Positions 42,762-51,602 of a DNA stretch of 64,000 bases are shown here, in pieces; position 1 is the stretch's first letter, and each line of letters starts with the position of its first letter. The notes under the pieces are model-generated. The model saw only the letters and a program-made list of their open reading frames with translations, searched no databases and had not been told where the DNA came from. Source of the stretch: Pectobacterium carotovorum (lineage in GTDB: Bacteria > Pseudomonadota > Gammaproteobacteria > Enterobacterales > Enterobacteriaceae); contig NZ_JAXAFK010000001.1 in assembly GCF_033898505.1 (NCBI RefSeq), positions 2,356,001 to 2,420,000 on the forward strand. The letters are read 5' to 3'. The translations under genes and the position numbers were made by a program.

Positions 42762-43703
42762 TCAACTATCCGAATCACGGTAAGCGCTAAAATGATCTTT
42801 GCAATCAACCAGCTGTGATCGCGTTAGCATAAACACGCCGTCACCGCCGTTATCAAACTCCAGCCAGGTGAACGGGATTTCTGGGTATTGATCGATCAGG
42901 TGCACCATGCTGTTGCCCACTTCGCAAATCAGCACGCCGTCGTCGCTAAGATAGTCTGGCGCACAGGCCAGAATACGCCGCACCAGATCCAGACCGTCGT
43001 TGCCCGCCGCCAGCCCCAGTTCAGGCTCGAAACGGAACTCCTGCGGCAGATCGGACATATCTTCTTCATCCACATACGGTGGATTGGTCACGATCAGATC
43101 ATAGCGAATCGCCGGTAAATCGCGGAACAGATCGGACCGGATTGGCGTCACGCGGTATTCCAGACCGTGCTGCTGAATATTCTGTTCGGTTACCGCCAGC
43201 GCATCGGCGGAGATATCCACGGCGTCAACTTCCGCTTCGGGGAATGCCTGCGCGCAGGCAATCGCAATACAGCCGCTGCCCGTACACAGATCCAAAATAT
43301 GGTTTGGCGCTGCTGGCAACTGCTCATCAAAATAGTTATTGATCAGCTCACCAATCGGAGAACGCGGCACCAGCACGCGTTCGTCAACGTAGAATTCCAG
43401 GCCGCAGAACCAGGCCTTGTTGGTCAGATAGGCAACCGGGATACGCTCATTGACGCGGCGAATCACGCGTTCAACAATGCGCTGCCGCTCGCTGGTGATC
43501 AAACGAGACGTGTACATATCTTCAGGAATATCGAGCGGCAAATACAGGCTGGGCAATACCAACTGTATGGCTTCATCCCAGGGATTATCCGTCCCGTGAC
43601 CGTAATAGACGTTGGCTGCGTTAAACCGGCTGACAGCCCAGCGCAACATATCCTGAATGGTATGAAGTTCACTGACGGCCTCATCGACGAAAATTTTGTC
43701 CAA
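42762..43703 (-). CDS. prmB: ribosomal protein uL3 N5-glutamine methyltransferase
   Basis: 313-residue SAM-dependent methyltransferase that modifies a glutamine of ribosomal protein L3. SAM-binding [15 protein letters not shown] and the catalytic NPPY in [15 protein letters not shown] are present. I chose the TTG at 43701-43703, since the product ([13 protein letters not shown]) then matches E. coli PrmB and GGAGGA sits 6 bp before it. The ATG-headed frame to 43769 lacks such support. Confidence 0.94.
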   Translation of the reverse strand: MDKIFVDEAVSELHTIQDMLRWAVSRFNAANVYYGHGTDNPWDEAIQLVLPSLYLPLDIPEDMYTSRLITSERQRIVERVIRRVNERIPVAYLTNKAWFCGLEFYVDERVLVPRSPIGELINNYFDEQLPAAPNHILDLCTGSGCIAIACAQAFPEAEVDAVDISADALAVTEQNIQQHGLEYRVTPIRSDLFRDLPAIRYDLIVTNPPYVDEEDMSDLPQEFRFEPELGLAAGNDGLDLVRRILACAPDYLSDDGVLICEVGNSMVHLIDQYPEIPFTWLEFDNGGDGVFMLTRSQLVDCKDHFSAYRDSDS

Positions 43704-43874
43704 GGGTGTCCTCCGCAGACAGTTCTGAACGGGAAATTGGCTCTTAGTTTGCCATGAAGCCCGCGACAAATCAGCAGATATAACCGACTGAACGCGCCCC
43801 GATACAGACTTTTATTTAGCGACAGCGAGGAGACAAGGTAAACTGATCGAATGTTGACGCAAGATGAATGAAAT

Positions 43875-44417
43875 ATGAGTAATAAATATTCGCTGAATGA
43901 CGACGAATTGCAGCTTTTTCGCACGTCAATCACTGGCACAAAAAAGTTGCGTCAGGATACCTATACCCACAAACCGCTGCGCAGAAAATCAGGCGAATTG
44001 CCCGCCAAACGGGTATTGCAGGAGCAGGTTGATGCCAGCTTTTATTTTTCGGATGAATTTCAGCCCCAGTTGGACGCAGAGGGCCCGACGCGCTACGTCC
44101 GCCCCGGTGCCAGCCACTATGAATTGAAAAAACTGCGCCGGGGAGATTATTCGCCGGAGCTGTTTCTGGACCTGCACGGCCTGACGCAGCTTCAGGCGAA
44201 ACAGGAGCTGGGCGCGCTGCTGGCAGCCTGCCGGCGAGAGCACGTTTACTGCGCCTGCGTGATGCACGGGCACGGCAAACATATACTGAAACAGCAAACG
44301 CCGCTCTGGCTGGCGCAGCACCCTGACGTGCTGGCTTTTCATCAGGCACCGAAAGAGTTTGGGGGGAATGCCGCGCTGCTGGTGTTGGTCGCGCTGGAGG
44401 CACCTTCGCTTGAGTAA
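43875..44417 (+). CDS. smrB: Smr-domain endonuclease SmrB
   Basis: 180-residue Smr-domain protein. E. coli SmrB cleaves mRNA at collided ribosomes and so initiates rescue. The Smr domain (about 95-175) has the [15 protein letters not shown] and [14 protein letters not shown] motifs with catalytic-type histidines. The N-terminal basic segment may contact ribosomes. It is divergent from prmB. Confidence 0.95.
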   Translation: MSNKYSLNDDELQLFRTSITGTKKLRQDTYTHKPLRRKSGELPAKRVLQEQVDASFYFSDEFQPQLDAEGPTRYVRPGASHYELKKLRRGDYSPELFLDLHGLTQLQAKQELGALLAACRREHVYCACVMHGHGKHILKQQTPLWLAQHPDVLAFHQAPKEFGGNAALLVLVALEAPSLE

Positions 44418-44441
44418 TCTCGTCCTTCGTCAACGAATGAC

Positions 44442-44467
44442 AAGGCGTGTAAACTCGTTACACGCCT
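44442..44467. terminator. hairpin between smrB and sixA
   Basis: Stem AGGCGTGTAA / TTACACGCCT (10 bp perfect, 6-nt loop) between convergent genes. No strong T-tract follows. Confidence 0.55.
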
Positions 44468-44505
44468 CATACCCTATGAATTCAGGCGTTTCGGGGGTAG
44501 TCGTA

Positions 44506-44988
44506 TTAGGGTTTCGCGGTCAGCTGTGCCGGGCTGACTTGCCAGTGCAGAACGCCATTGCCAGATTCCGCTTCCACCTGCACACAGGCAACAGCGGACG
44601 TGGCGAACATCGGAGCCGTTTCATTCCGACATAATTCGGCGACCAGATAGCCCACCAGCGGCAGATGCGAAACAACCAAAACCGCCCCTACGCCTTCTCT
44701 CGCCAGCGTTTGCAGATAATAACCGACAAGCTGGGCATCCCCGCCGGGCGTCAGTTCATTTAAGCAATCCGCTTCTTCCGGCAGCGGCAGCACGTTCTTC
44801 ACCACGTCGAGCGTTTGCTGGGCGCGTAAATAAGGGCTTACCAAAACGCGCTCAATATCGATATTTTGCTCGTTCAGCCAACACGCCATCTGGCGAGACT
44901 CATCACGACCACCGTCGCTCAATGGCCGAACGGCATCACTCGCTGCATCAAGTACCGCATCACCATGACGCATTATCAACACTTGCAT
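44506..44988 (-). CDS. sixA: phosphohistidine phosphatase SixA
   Basis: 160-residue histidine-phosphatase-superfamily enzyme with the RHG motif at residues 7-9 (MQVLIMRHGDA, catalytic His8) and a second histidine in VVSHLPLVGYL. In E. coli it acts on the phosphotransferase protein NPr of the nitrogen PTS. Here it borders the Csu-type pilus insertion. Confidence 0.95.
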   Translation of the reverse strand: MQVLIMRHGDAVLDAASDAVRPLSDGGRDESRQMACWLNEQNIDIERVLVSPYLRAQQTLDVVKNVLPLPEEADCLNELTPGGDAQLVGYYLQTLAREGVGAVLVVSHLPLVGYLVAELCRNETAPMFATSAVACVQVEAESGNGVLHWQVSPAQLTAKP

Positions 44989-46081
44989 ATTACACCGCTA
45001 TGTTAATGAAATATATGGTATATCCTCATAACCTGCCGGCATGAGGATTGGCTTTCCTGCAATTCGGGCATGCCTGCAACGTAAGCCATATAAGGTTTGC
45101 TGTAGGTTACCTGAGTTTCTCGCTATGTAAACTCGCCTGAGATCAGGTTTTGGTAGAAAACTTCATCCTCACCGCTTCCTCCTACAGACAACCGACCGGA
45201 GTCAGCCGAAAATACGACCGAATACTGTTGTAAAATTAACCATTTCCAATGACGCGTTTTTAGCCGATCCGTCACCAAAGAGTCAATAATTGTTATGAAT
45301 CGACAACGTCAGAAGGTGCGCCCCGCTCTTGACTCTTCAAAGTAATTACATGATAAATAAAGCATTTAAAGACATCTGATAGAGTCTCTCACATCCGCAA
45401 TAGATGACCATACGTTTATAATGGCCATTATAATCAATTACAATAAAATCAAAAAATAGGATATAGAATCCGACAAAGAACAAAAAATCAGCACAAAAAC
45501 CTGATAAAATCATAAATATCGATTTTTTACACTTTTTTAACACATATCAATTTTGCGACATTGTTAAACAACCACTCTACTTCTATCTTTATCTTAAATA
45601 GCGTTTTTTTTACTATTCGTTTTATATAAACAAGGTCATTACACAGAATATAACGTCATATAATAAAAATAGATTGCTCTTCTATTTATGGACGAATGCG
45701 CAATTCAGGATAAAGCCCGAAGAACTTCTCTGTTATTTTATATGCCCGCCATTATTCACGCCATGGAAGAGAATATTAGCAATACGTTTCTTTATAGATT
45801 TATTTTCACCATACGGAAAGCACTGAAAATAGTAGCGATATATATTTCAGCAGTGCGACATTTTTGTGTCAGTCGGTTGGGCAATCAGGAAAAAGAATAT
45901 CTCTTCTGCATTTTCCCGAGTAGCCGAAACCATGCCATATAAATACCCGTACTGATTAAAACGACTCGTTATGATTTTTTTCGTAATAGTCACTCATGAC
46001 GAGCAGTTTTCACGGAGAGCACTGTACTTTCGTGAAGACACTTTCGATGAAAATAAGTGAGAGACATATAAAGGAATCGTT
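44989..46081. other. 1.1-kb AT-rich non-coding region before pilus operon
   Basis: Long gene-free stretch, clearly more AT-rich than the flanking core. Only short frames without ribosome-binding sites are seen (45346-45543 minus; 45688-45942 plus). A 9-bp inverted repeat, AAGAGTCAA at 45278 and TTGACTCTT at 45329, is present. The region must hold the pilus promoter; AAGGAAT at about 46072 is the ribosome-binding site of the first pilin. Confidence 0.6.
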
Positions 46082-46630
46082 ATGAATTCTAAACGTATAA
46101 CATTATCTATCCTGGCGACACTATTTACCACATTCGGCCTATCCCCCACCGCCAGCAGCGTGACGATTAATGGTCAGATTCCAGTATCACTTACCATTAC
46201 CGCCGCCTGCACGGTCAACAACGGGGGTGGCGCAGGAACCACATGGGGAACAATAGACTTCGGCTCCCACTCCGATCTCACTGCCGCGATTGATAGCCAG
46301 GTCACCAGCATCGGGGGCAACGGAATTACGGTCAGTTGCTCTGTAGGCACCCCCGCATCATTAAAGATAGGTGCAGGTGCAAACGCCACCGCCTCGCTAC
46401 GCAGGCTGGCACCAGGTACAGGAACCTATAACGTCCCTTACCGTTTATATAGCGACTCAACCCGCACCACTGAAATCCCGCTGAGTAGTACCACCGGCAT
46501 TGCCATTGTGGCAACGGGCAACCCGCAGCTGGTTCCGGTGTATGCACGTATCCTGCCGTCAGACCAGACCGTTCTGGCACCCACCGCAGGGGCTTATACC
46601 GACACCGTCACTGCAACTATCGAATGGTAA
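46082..46630 (+). CDS. csuA/B: Csu-type major pilin (spore coat U domain)
   Basis: 182-residue secreted pilin subunit. The signal peptide is about residues 1-26 (ending SPTASS), and the mature spore-coat-protein-U (SCPU) domain follows. The donor-strand-type N-terminus is VTINGQIPVSLTITAACTV, and the family C-terminal pattern GAYTDTVTATIEW is present. A disulfide pair is likely (AACTV / VSCSV). It is first in a five-gene chaperone-usher operon and is followed by an intrinsic terminator, which suggests it is the most expressed subunit. The symbol is by analogy to Acinetobacter Csu. Confidence 0.85.
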   Translation: MNSKRITLSILATLFTTFGLSPTASSVTINGQIPVSLTITAACTVNNGGGAGTTWGTIDFGSHSDLTAAIDSQVTSIGGNGITVSCSVGTPASLKIGAGANATASLRRLAPGTGTYNVPYRLYSDSTRTTEIPLSSTTGIAIVATGNPQLVPVYARILPSDQTVLAPTAGAYTDTVTATIEW

Positions 46631-46638
46631 TTTTTTAC

Positions 46639-46668
46639 AGGCCGGCATGTTTACCTGTCGGCCTTTTT
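46639..46668 (+). terminator. attenuating terminator after the major pilin
   Basis: AGGCCGGCA / TGTCGGCCT stem (one mismatch) and five T, 9 bp after the first pilin stop and before the remaining pilus genes. Confidence 0.8.
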
Positions 46669-46700
46669 AGGGTCATTGATCCGTAAGAAAAGGAGCCGTT

Positions 46701-46799
46701 ATGTCACCACGCCTTATATGCGATATCGCGTTGACTGCCTGCACTCTGCCGTTCACCCCTGAGTTGGGTGTGTTCCGCGTCGCCATCCTGGTCAGATAA
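46701..46799 (+). CDS. small ORF with strong ribosome-binding site between pilin genes
   Basis: 32-codon ORF (MSPRLICDIALTACTLPF at the start) preceded by AAAAGGAG at the ideal distance, better than that of the next gene. It ends 14 bp before the second pilin's ATG. It may be a leader peptide that couples translation to the second pilin. It resembles no known family, and coding status is uncertain. Confidence 0.35.
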   Translation: MSPRLICDIALTACTLPFTPELGVFRVAILVR

Positions 46800-46813
46800 C
46801 CGTTGGTATTGCG

Positions 46814-47350
46814 ATGCGTTTTCCATTGGCATTGGTTTTGTCACTTCTGCTGTCCGGCTCCATCATCCCTACGGTGGCGATGGCGCTCACCGTTAGCAGC
46901 ACATTCGATGTCACGGCAACGATACAAAGAGGCTGTGTTTTTGGCACCAGCACGGCAACTAGCCAGCCCAATATGGGCACGCTTGACTTCGGAACGCGCA
47001 GCGCCACGGCAACCAACGTGGATGTCGCCAGCACCAGCGGCGGCGGTTCGATTGTTGCCACCTGCACACCCGGCACGAGCGCCATCATTGAACTGGGCTA
47101 CGGCGCCAATGGCGGCAGCAGCGCACAGCGTTATCTGAAAAATACAGCGGGAACGCGTTTGTTGGCCTATCAGCTTTACCGCGATGCTGCGCGCACGCAG
47201 GTGTGGGGAACGGGAAGTCTGGCGCTCAGTATTGTCTCCTTTCCCGCCACAACCCAGACCTACACCGTTTATGCCCGCTATTTTGGCGGCACGCCTCTGC
47301 CTCCCGCAGGGGTTTATACCGATAACGTGACCGTCAGCCTGACTTATTAA
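46814..47350 (+). CDS. Csu-type minor pilin (spore coat U domain)
   Basis: 178-residue SCPU-domain pilin subunit. The signal peptide is about residues 1-24 (PLALVLSLLLSGSIIPTVAM). The mature part starts LTVSSTFDVTATIQRGCVF and ends PAGVYTDNVTVSLTY. It is diverged from the first pilin but shows the same domain pattern (LDFGTRSA...; VATCTPG). Its own ribosome-binding site is weak (GGTATTGCG). Likely a CsuA or CsuB-type minor subunit. Confidence 0.82.
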   Translation: MRFPLALVLSLLLSGSIIPTVAMALTVSSTFDVTATIQRGCVFGTSTATSQPNMGTLDFGTRSATATNVDVASTSGGGSIVATCTPGTSAIIELGYGANGGSSAQRYLKNTAGTRLLAYQLYRDAARTQVWGTGSLALSIVSFPATTQTYTVYARYFGGTPLPPAGVYTDNVTVSLTY

Positions 47351-47373
47351 AAACAAAACAGGGTGAACACAGG

Positions 47374-48159
47374 ATGAAGAGGAAAATGACGTTTTTTATT
47401 CGGGCAGTGGCCTTTTTATTAAGCGGTTTCAGCGCGTTTTGCTTTGCCGCCAGCTCTATCCTCGTTTGGCCGATTTATCAGGTAATTGAAGCCGATGAGA
47501 ACAGCTCAGCGCTGTGGCTGGAAAACAAAGGCAATGCGCCCGTCGGTTTGCAAATCCGCATCATGTCCTGGAAGCAAATAGACTTTCAGGATCGTTATGC
47601 CGAACAAAGTAATGTGATTGCTACACCGCCGTTCATGACGCTGGAACCGGGTAAGCGCAATATGGTACGCCTGATTCGCGTCAACTCGGCCCCCGCCAAT
47701 ACCGAACAGGCTTACCGCATCATCGTTGATGAGATTTCAGCGCCCTATCAACAAGATGCCCCGCAGATGGGGCTACAATTCCAGATGCGCTATCTGCTGC
47801 CTCTGTTTCTTGATGGTGAAGGCGTCTGGACGCATAGTCGCCCGGAAAAACGACGCGCCAACGCCGAACCTACGCTGCCCGTGCTCAGTTGGCGAATCGG
47901 CGCAGTGGGGGGGAAAAACCATCTGTATGTCCGCAACCGTGGCGTGGTACATGCCCGGCTGAGTAACGTCTATTGGTCAGCCGACCCGAGCGGGAAAGGA
48001 AGCCGGATAAAAGTAACCGACGGCTTTTTAGGCTATGTGCTACCGGGGCAAGAGATGCGCTGGCCGTTGCCTGCGGGCGTATCCACACCGAGCGCGGCGA
48101 TGCAGCTCTTCACCAACTTGATCGATATCACCGATCCCATACTGATTAAACGCGAATGA
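47374..48159 (+). CDS. csuC: Csu-type pilus periplasmic chaperone
   Basis: 261-residue PapD-like chaperone. The signal peptide is about residues 1-25 (FLLSGFSAFCFA, then ASSILVWPIYQ). The two-immunoglobulin fold of the family is seen in the conserved SSALWLENKGNAPVGLQIRI and in GKRNMVRLIRVN, where the chaperone's subunit-anchoring Arg/Lys reside. It delivers subunits to the downstream usher. It is 23 bp after the second pilin. Confidence 0.88.
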   Translation: MKRKMTFFIRAVAFLLSGFSAFCFAASSILVWPIYQVIEADENSSALWLENKGNAPVGLQIRIMSWKQIDFQDRYAEQSNVIATPPFMTLEPGKRNMVRLIRVNSAPANTEQAYRIIVDEISAPYQQDAPQMGLQFQMRYLLPLFLDGEGVWTHSRPEKRRANAEPTLPVLSWRIGAVGGKNHLYVRNRGVVHARLSNVYWSADPSGKGSRIKVTDGFLGYVLPGQEMRWPLPAGVSTPSAAMQLFTNLIDITDPILIKRE

Positions 48160-48217
48160 TGGTTCGGTTGATGAAAGAGGCGTGTCGAGTGGCCGTTCGG
48201 CCATGGTGAGGTCTGGC

Positions 48218-50587
48218 ATGAAGCGTAAACCAGGTGCCTTTCCCCTGCTTATCTACGCTCCGCTTGCGCTGTTTTATTCTGCTACGATTCTCGCGGAAGA
48301 ATATACCGATCTTCCTGCGCCCCCCAGCGCCATGCCCTCGCTCAGCGAATCCGTTTATTATTTGACGGTTTCCGTTAACGGACGGAGCGATAACACGGTT
48401 ATCCCTGTCACGTATCGTGCCGGGAACTATTATGTGGATGCGGCAATACTGCGTCAGAATCACATTCGCCTGTCGGAGCAAAGCGTGGGGCAAGTTAATA
48501 TCAGCGCCCTGCCAGAGGTCACCGTCGATTACGATCAGGCCATACAGCAGCTAAAGCTGACCGTGCCCATGCACTGGCTACCCGATCAATCCGTTGACGG
48601 TGGGGGGCAGGATATGGCACGTTTCCCCGCCCGCAGTAGCCCCGGCATGCTATTCAACTATAACCTTTATTACACCTCGCCCCGCGGCAGTTCGGATTCG
48701 CTCAGCAGTTGGATGGAACAGCGCTTTTTCAGCCCCTACGGGACCTTATCCAATACGGGGATCTACTATTTCACATCGGGCAACAGCACTTCGCAGCAAG
48801 ATGGCTACCAGCGCTTTGATACCTATTGGCGCTATAACGATAACGAACGCATGATCACCTATCAGGTTGGCGACCTGATTAGCAACTCTCTGACGTGGAG
48901 CAATTCGGTACGCATGGGCGGCCTGCGTGTCGCCCGCAACTTCGGCCTTCGCCCGGATATCGTGACCTATCCGATGCTGCAATACACCGGCACCGCCGCC
49001 GTACCCAGCACGCTTGACCTATTTATCAACGGTTATAAAGCCAATAGCACCAGCCTGAACGCAGGTCCATTCACCCTCACCAATACGCCTTACCTAAACG
49101 GTGCAGGGGAAGCGACCGTCATCACCACGGACGCGCAAGGGCGACAGATTTCCACCACGCTCCCCTTTTACGTCTCCAACGCCTTGCTGAGAGAGGGACT
49201 AAGCGATTTCGATCTGTCCGTTGGTGTGTTGCGTCAGGATTACGGCGTACAGAATAATTCCTACACTGACGATCCTGCCGTCAGCGGCATCTATCGCTAC
49301 GGGTTGACCAATACACTGACGGTATCGGCACATGGCGAGGCCGTACAGGATCTGTATCTGCTCGGCGCTGGGGTAGATTTTACCGTCGGCCGCTGGGGCA
49401 CGCTGAGTTCTTCCTACAGCCAAAGCGAAAAGGAAGCCACCGGACACCAATACACCACGGGTTATTCTTACTACAGTTCTGCCTTTGGCCTGAGCGTTCA
49501 ACACGCTAAACGCAGTGAGAAGTACCGCGATTTAACCGCCGTGCTCACAGAAGGTCGCCTCAGTCGGGAAAGCTATCAGGCGACGCTCAGCAGCCAGCTG
49601 TTTGGTGAAGGCAATGGCACCTTCGGCGTGGGTTACTTCGACATCCGTGCGTACGATTCAACCCGTACCCGTCTGCTGAATCTCTCTTTCAGCCGTCAGG
49701 TCTGGCAAGACAGCTCCATTTATCTTGCCTTTAACAAAGCACTGGGAGAAAACGGCTACAGCGCCCAGCTCCAGTTCGTCATGCCTTTTGGTAAAAATGG
49801 CAGCATCAATGCCGGGGTTCAGCGCGACAGCAATGGCGATTATTCACCGCGCGTGGGGGTGAACCGCACCGCGCCGACAGAAGGTGGATTTGGCTGGAAC
49901 GCCGCCTATGGCGCAGGAAGAAACCCCTATCACCAGGGATCGCTGAACTGGCGTGGCCCTTATGCCACAATGGCTGGCGGAACCTATGGCAACGAAGGCG
50001 ATACCACGCAGTGGGGGGAACTCAGCGGCTCGCTGATCTACATGAACGGGGGGCTTTTCCCCAGCAACCGCATCAACGACGCCTTTATTGTGGTCGATAC
50101 CGAAGGATACTCCGATGTTCCAGTAAAATATGAAAACCAACTGGTGGGGAAAACGAATAAACGCGGCCACTTACTCGTACCGTGGGTGGTATCCAACTAC
50201 CCCGCGAAAGTAGAAATCGATACGTTACAACTGCCGGCCAACGTCACCACACCACAGGTGGAATCACGCGTGTCGGTCAAAGAAGGCAGCGGCACCATCG
50301 TGAAATTCCCCGTTCATGTCGTGCGATCCGCCAACATTAAGCTGCGCAATACGGATGGTAATCCGCTCACCATCGGCACCTGGATAACCGACGAAATCAG
50401 CGGTGACACCACCATCAGCGGCTACGATGGCCTGGTCTATTTCGCCAATCTGGGAACCGCTAATCGCTTACGTTTTAAACAAGAAGACGGACGGCTTTGC
50501 CGGGTGGAATTCTCACTGGCGGAATCACAGACCATGATGGCGACCATCGGCCCACTCACCTGCCAGACGACTGACCCAAAAGGATAA
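48218..50587 (+). CDS. csuD: Csu-type pilus outer-membrane usher
   Basis: 789-residue usher that forms the outer-membrane secretion pore for the pilus. From the ATG at 48218 the signal peptide is MKRKPGAFPLLIYAPLALFY and onward. Then come the N-terminal chaperone-binding domain, the 24-strand barrel with SYSQSEKEATGHQYTTGYSY-type strands, and C-terminal domains with ETSGDTTISGYDG-like motifs. A GTG at 48182 and an ATG at 48203 are alternative starts. The sequence is that of the archaic (sigma) usher clade used by Csu pili. Confidence 0.88.
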   Translation: MKRKPGAFPLLIYAPLALFYSATILAEEYTDLPAPPSAMPSLSESVYYLTVSVNGRSDNTVIPVTYRAGNYYVDAAILRQNHIRLSEQSVGQVNISALPEVTVDYDQAIQQLKLTVPMHWLPDQSVDGGGQDMARFPARSSPGMLFNYNLYYTSPRGSSDSLSSWMEQRFFSPYGTLSNTGIYYFTSGNSTSQQDGYQRFDTYWRYNDNERMITYQVGDLISNSLTWSNSVRMGGLRVARNFGLRPDIVTYPMLQYTGTAAVPSTLDLFINGYKANSTSLNAGPFTLTNTPYLNGAGEATVITTDAQGRQISTTLPFYVSNALLREGLSDFDLSVGVLRQDYGVQNNSYTDDPAVSGIYRYGLTNTLTVSAHGEAVQDLYLLGAGVDFTVGRWGTLSSSYSQSEKEATGHQYTTGYSYYSSAFGLSVQHAKRSEKYRDLTAVLTEGRLSRESYQATLSSQLFGEGNGTFGVGYFDIRAYDSTRTRLLNLSFSRQVWQDSSIYLAFNKALGENGYSAQLQFVMPFGKNGSINAGVQRDSNGDYSPRVGVNRTAPTEGGFGWNAAYGAGRNPYHQGSLNWRGPYATMAGGTYGNEGDTTQWGELSGSLIYMNGGLFPSNRINDAFIVVDTEGYSDVPVKYENQLVGKTNKRGHLLVPWVVSNYPAKVEIDTLQLPANVTTPQVESRVSVKEGSGTIVKFPVHVVRSANIKLRNTDGNPLTIGTWITDEISGDTTISGYDGLVYFANLGTANRLRFKQEDGRLCRVEFSLAESQTMMATIGPLTCQTTDPKG

Positions 50588-50588
50588 A

Positions 50589-51602
50589 ATGATGCTGACC
50601 ACGATACCGACAATCCAGCACGTCTTCCCCACCAATCGGCGATCCGCCCGCTGGTTGCGTCTGGCTTTCCTGCTGGTGGCGCTGTATTACGCCCCCTTTA
50701 GCGACGCCGCCTGTACCACGCCCCCCAGCAACACGACGCTGGGGCCTTATGGTTCTTCCGTTGTCGGCGTTAACGGTACGCCACAGGTCGTGGCATCGGG
50801 GAGTGGATTTCGCTGCACGGGGAGTCTATTGAGCTTAGCCAGCACCAATACCATCATTGCGACGATACAGAGTGACAGCAACCCCAGCGGCACCACTATG
50901 CGGATGCGCAGAGGAACAAGCTCAGATTACGTGCCCTACAGCCTGTGTATGGATTCTGGCTGCGGTACACTCTATAACATCGGTTCAACCTATACCTGGA
51001 GCCGGACGACCTTTCTGGACATATTAGGCCTGTTCAATTCCACTGACGGCACGATGCCGGTCTATATCCGTACCAGTATCGGCAATAACGTTTCTGCCGG
51101 AACCTATACCGATACGGTAACCATCAAATGGGATTATGAACTTTGTTCGCTGGGGGCACTCGGTCTTTGTGTTTACGAAAGAGGCTCAACCACTTCAACC
51201 CTCAATATCACCATGAATATCACCAATGATTGCCAGATCACCAGTGCGCCGAATGTCAGTTTTGGTATTGCGGCGTTTCCCGCCGATTTCGCGGCAGTCA
51301 GCAATAGCCTCGGGGTGCGCTGTACGCTGCTGGGCGCATATACCGTCAAGCTCGTCAGTACGCATCCCGACGATGCCAACTGGCGCAGAATGACGGCCAC
51401 CGTCGGCGGCACCCCTTACTACCTGCAATATCAGCTCTATCGCACCGGGAATATCGCCTGGACCGAAAACAGCGATTACAGCGGGACGGGCACGGGGATT
51501 ACGCAGAGTATCCCGTACACCGCTCGCATTAACGCCAGTCAGGCCAGCAAGCCAGAAGGCTCGTATAAAGATACCGTCACGATTAACGTCACGATCAACT
51601 AG
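50589..51602 (+). CDS. csuE: Csu-type pilus tip adhesin
   Basis: 337-residue tip protein with a signal peptide (about 1-41, ending FSDAA) and two spore-coat-U-like domains, the second ending [15 protein letters not shown]. Two-domain tip proteins are typical of CsuE, the adhesive end of archaic pili. Its start overlaps the usher stop region (AGGATAAAATG). Its TAG stop overlaps the convergent fadJ stop by 8 bp. Confidence 0.85.
   Translation: MMLTTIPTIQHVFPTNRRSARWLRLAFLLVALYYAPFSDAACTTPPSNTTLGPYGSSVVGVNGTPQVVASGSGFRCTGSLLSLASTNTIIATIQSDSNPSGTTMRMRRGTSSDYVPYSLCMDSGCGTLYNIGSTYTWSRTTFLDILGLFNSTDGTMPVYIRTSIGNNVSAGTYTDTVTIKWDYELCSLGALGLCVYERGSTTSTLNITMNITNDCQITSAPNVSFGIAAFPADFAAVSNSLGVRCTLLGAYTVKLVSTHPDDANWRRMTATVGGTPYYLQYQLYRTGNIAWTENSDYSGTGTGITQSIPYTARINASQASKPEGSYKDTVTINVTIN

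Noticed and set aside
45346..45543. 65-codon minus-strand hydrophobic ORF
   Set aside because: Starts with GTG without a ribosome-binding site; hydrophobicity follows from T-rich DNA.
45688..45942. 84-codon plus-strand ORF before the pilus operon
   Set aside because: No ribosome-binding site, odd composition and no recognisable domain; AT-rich region produces chance frames.
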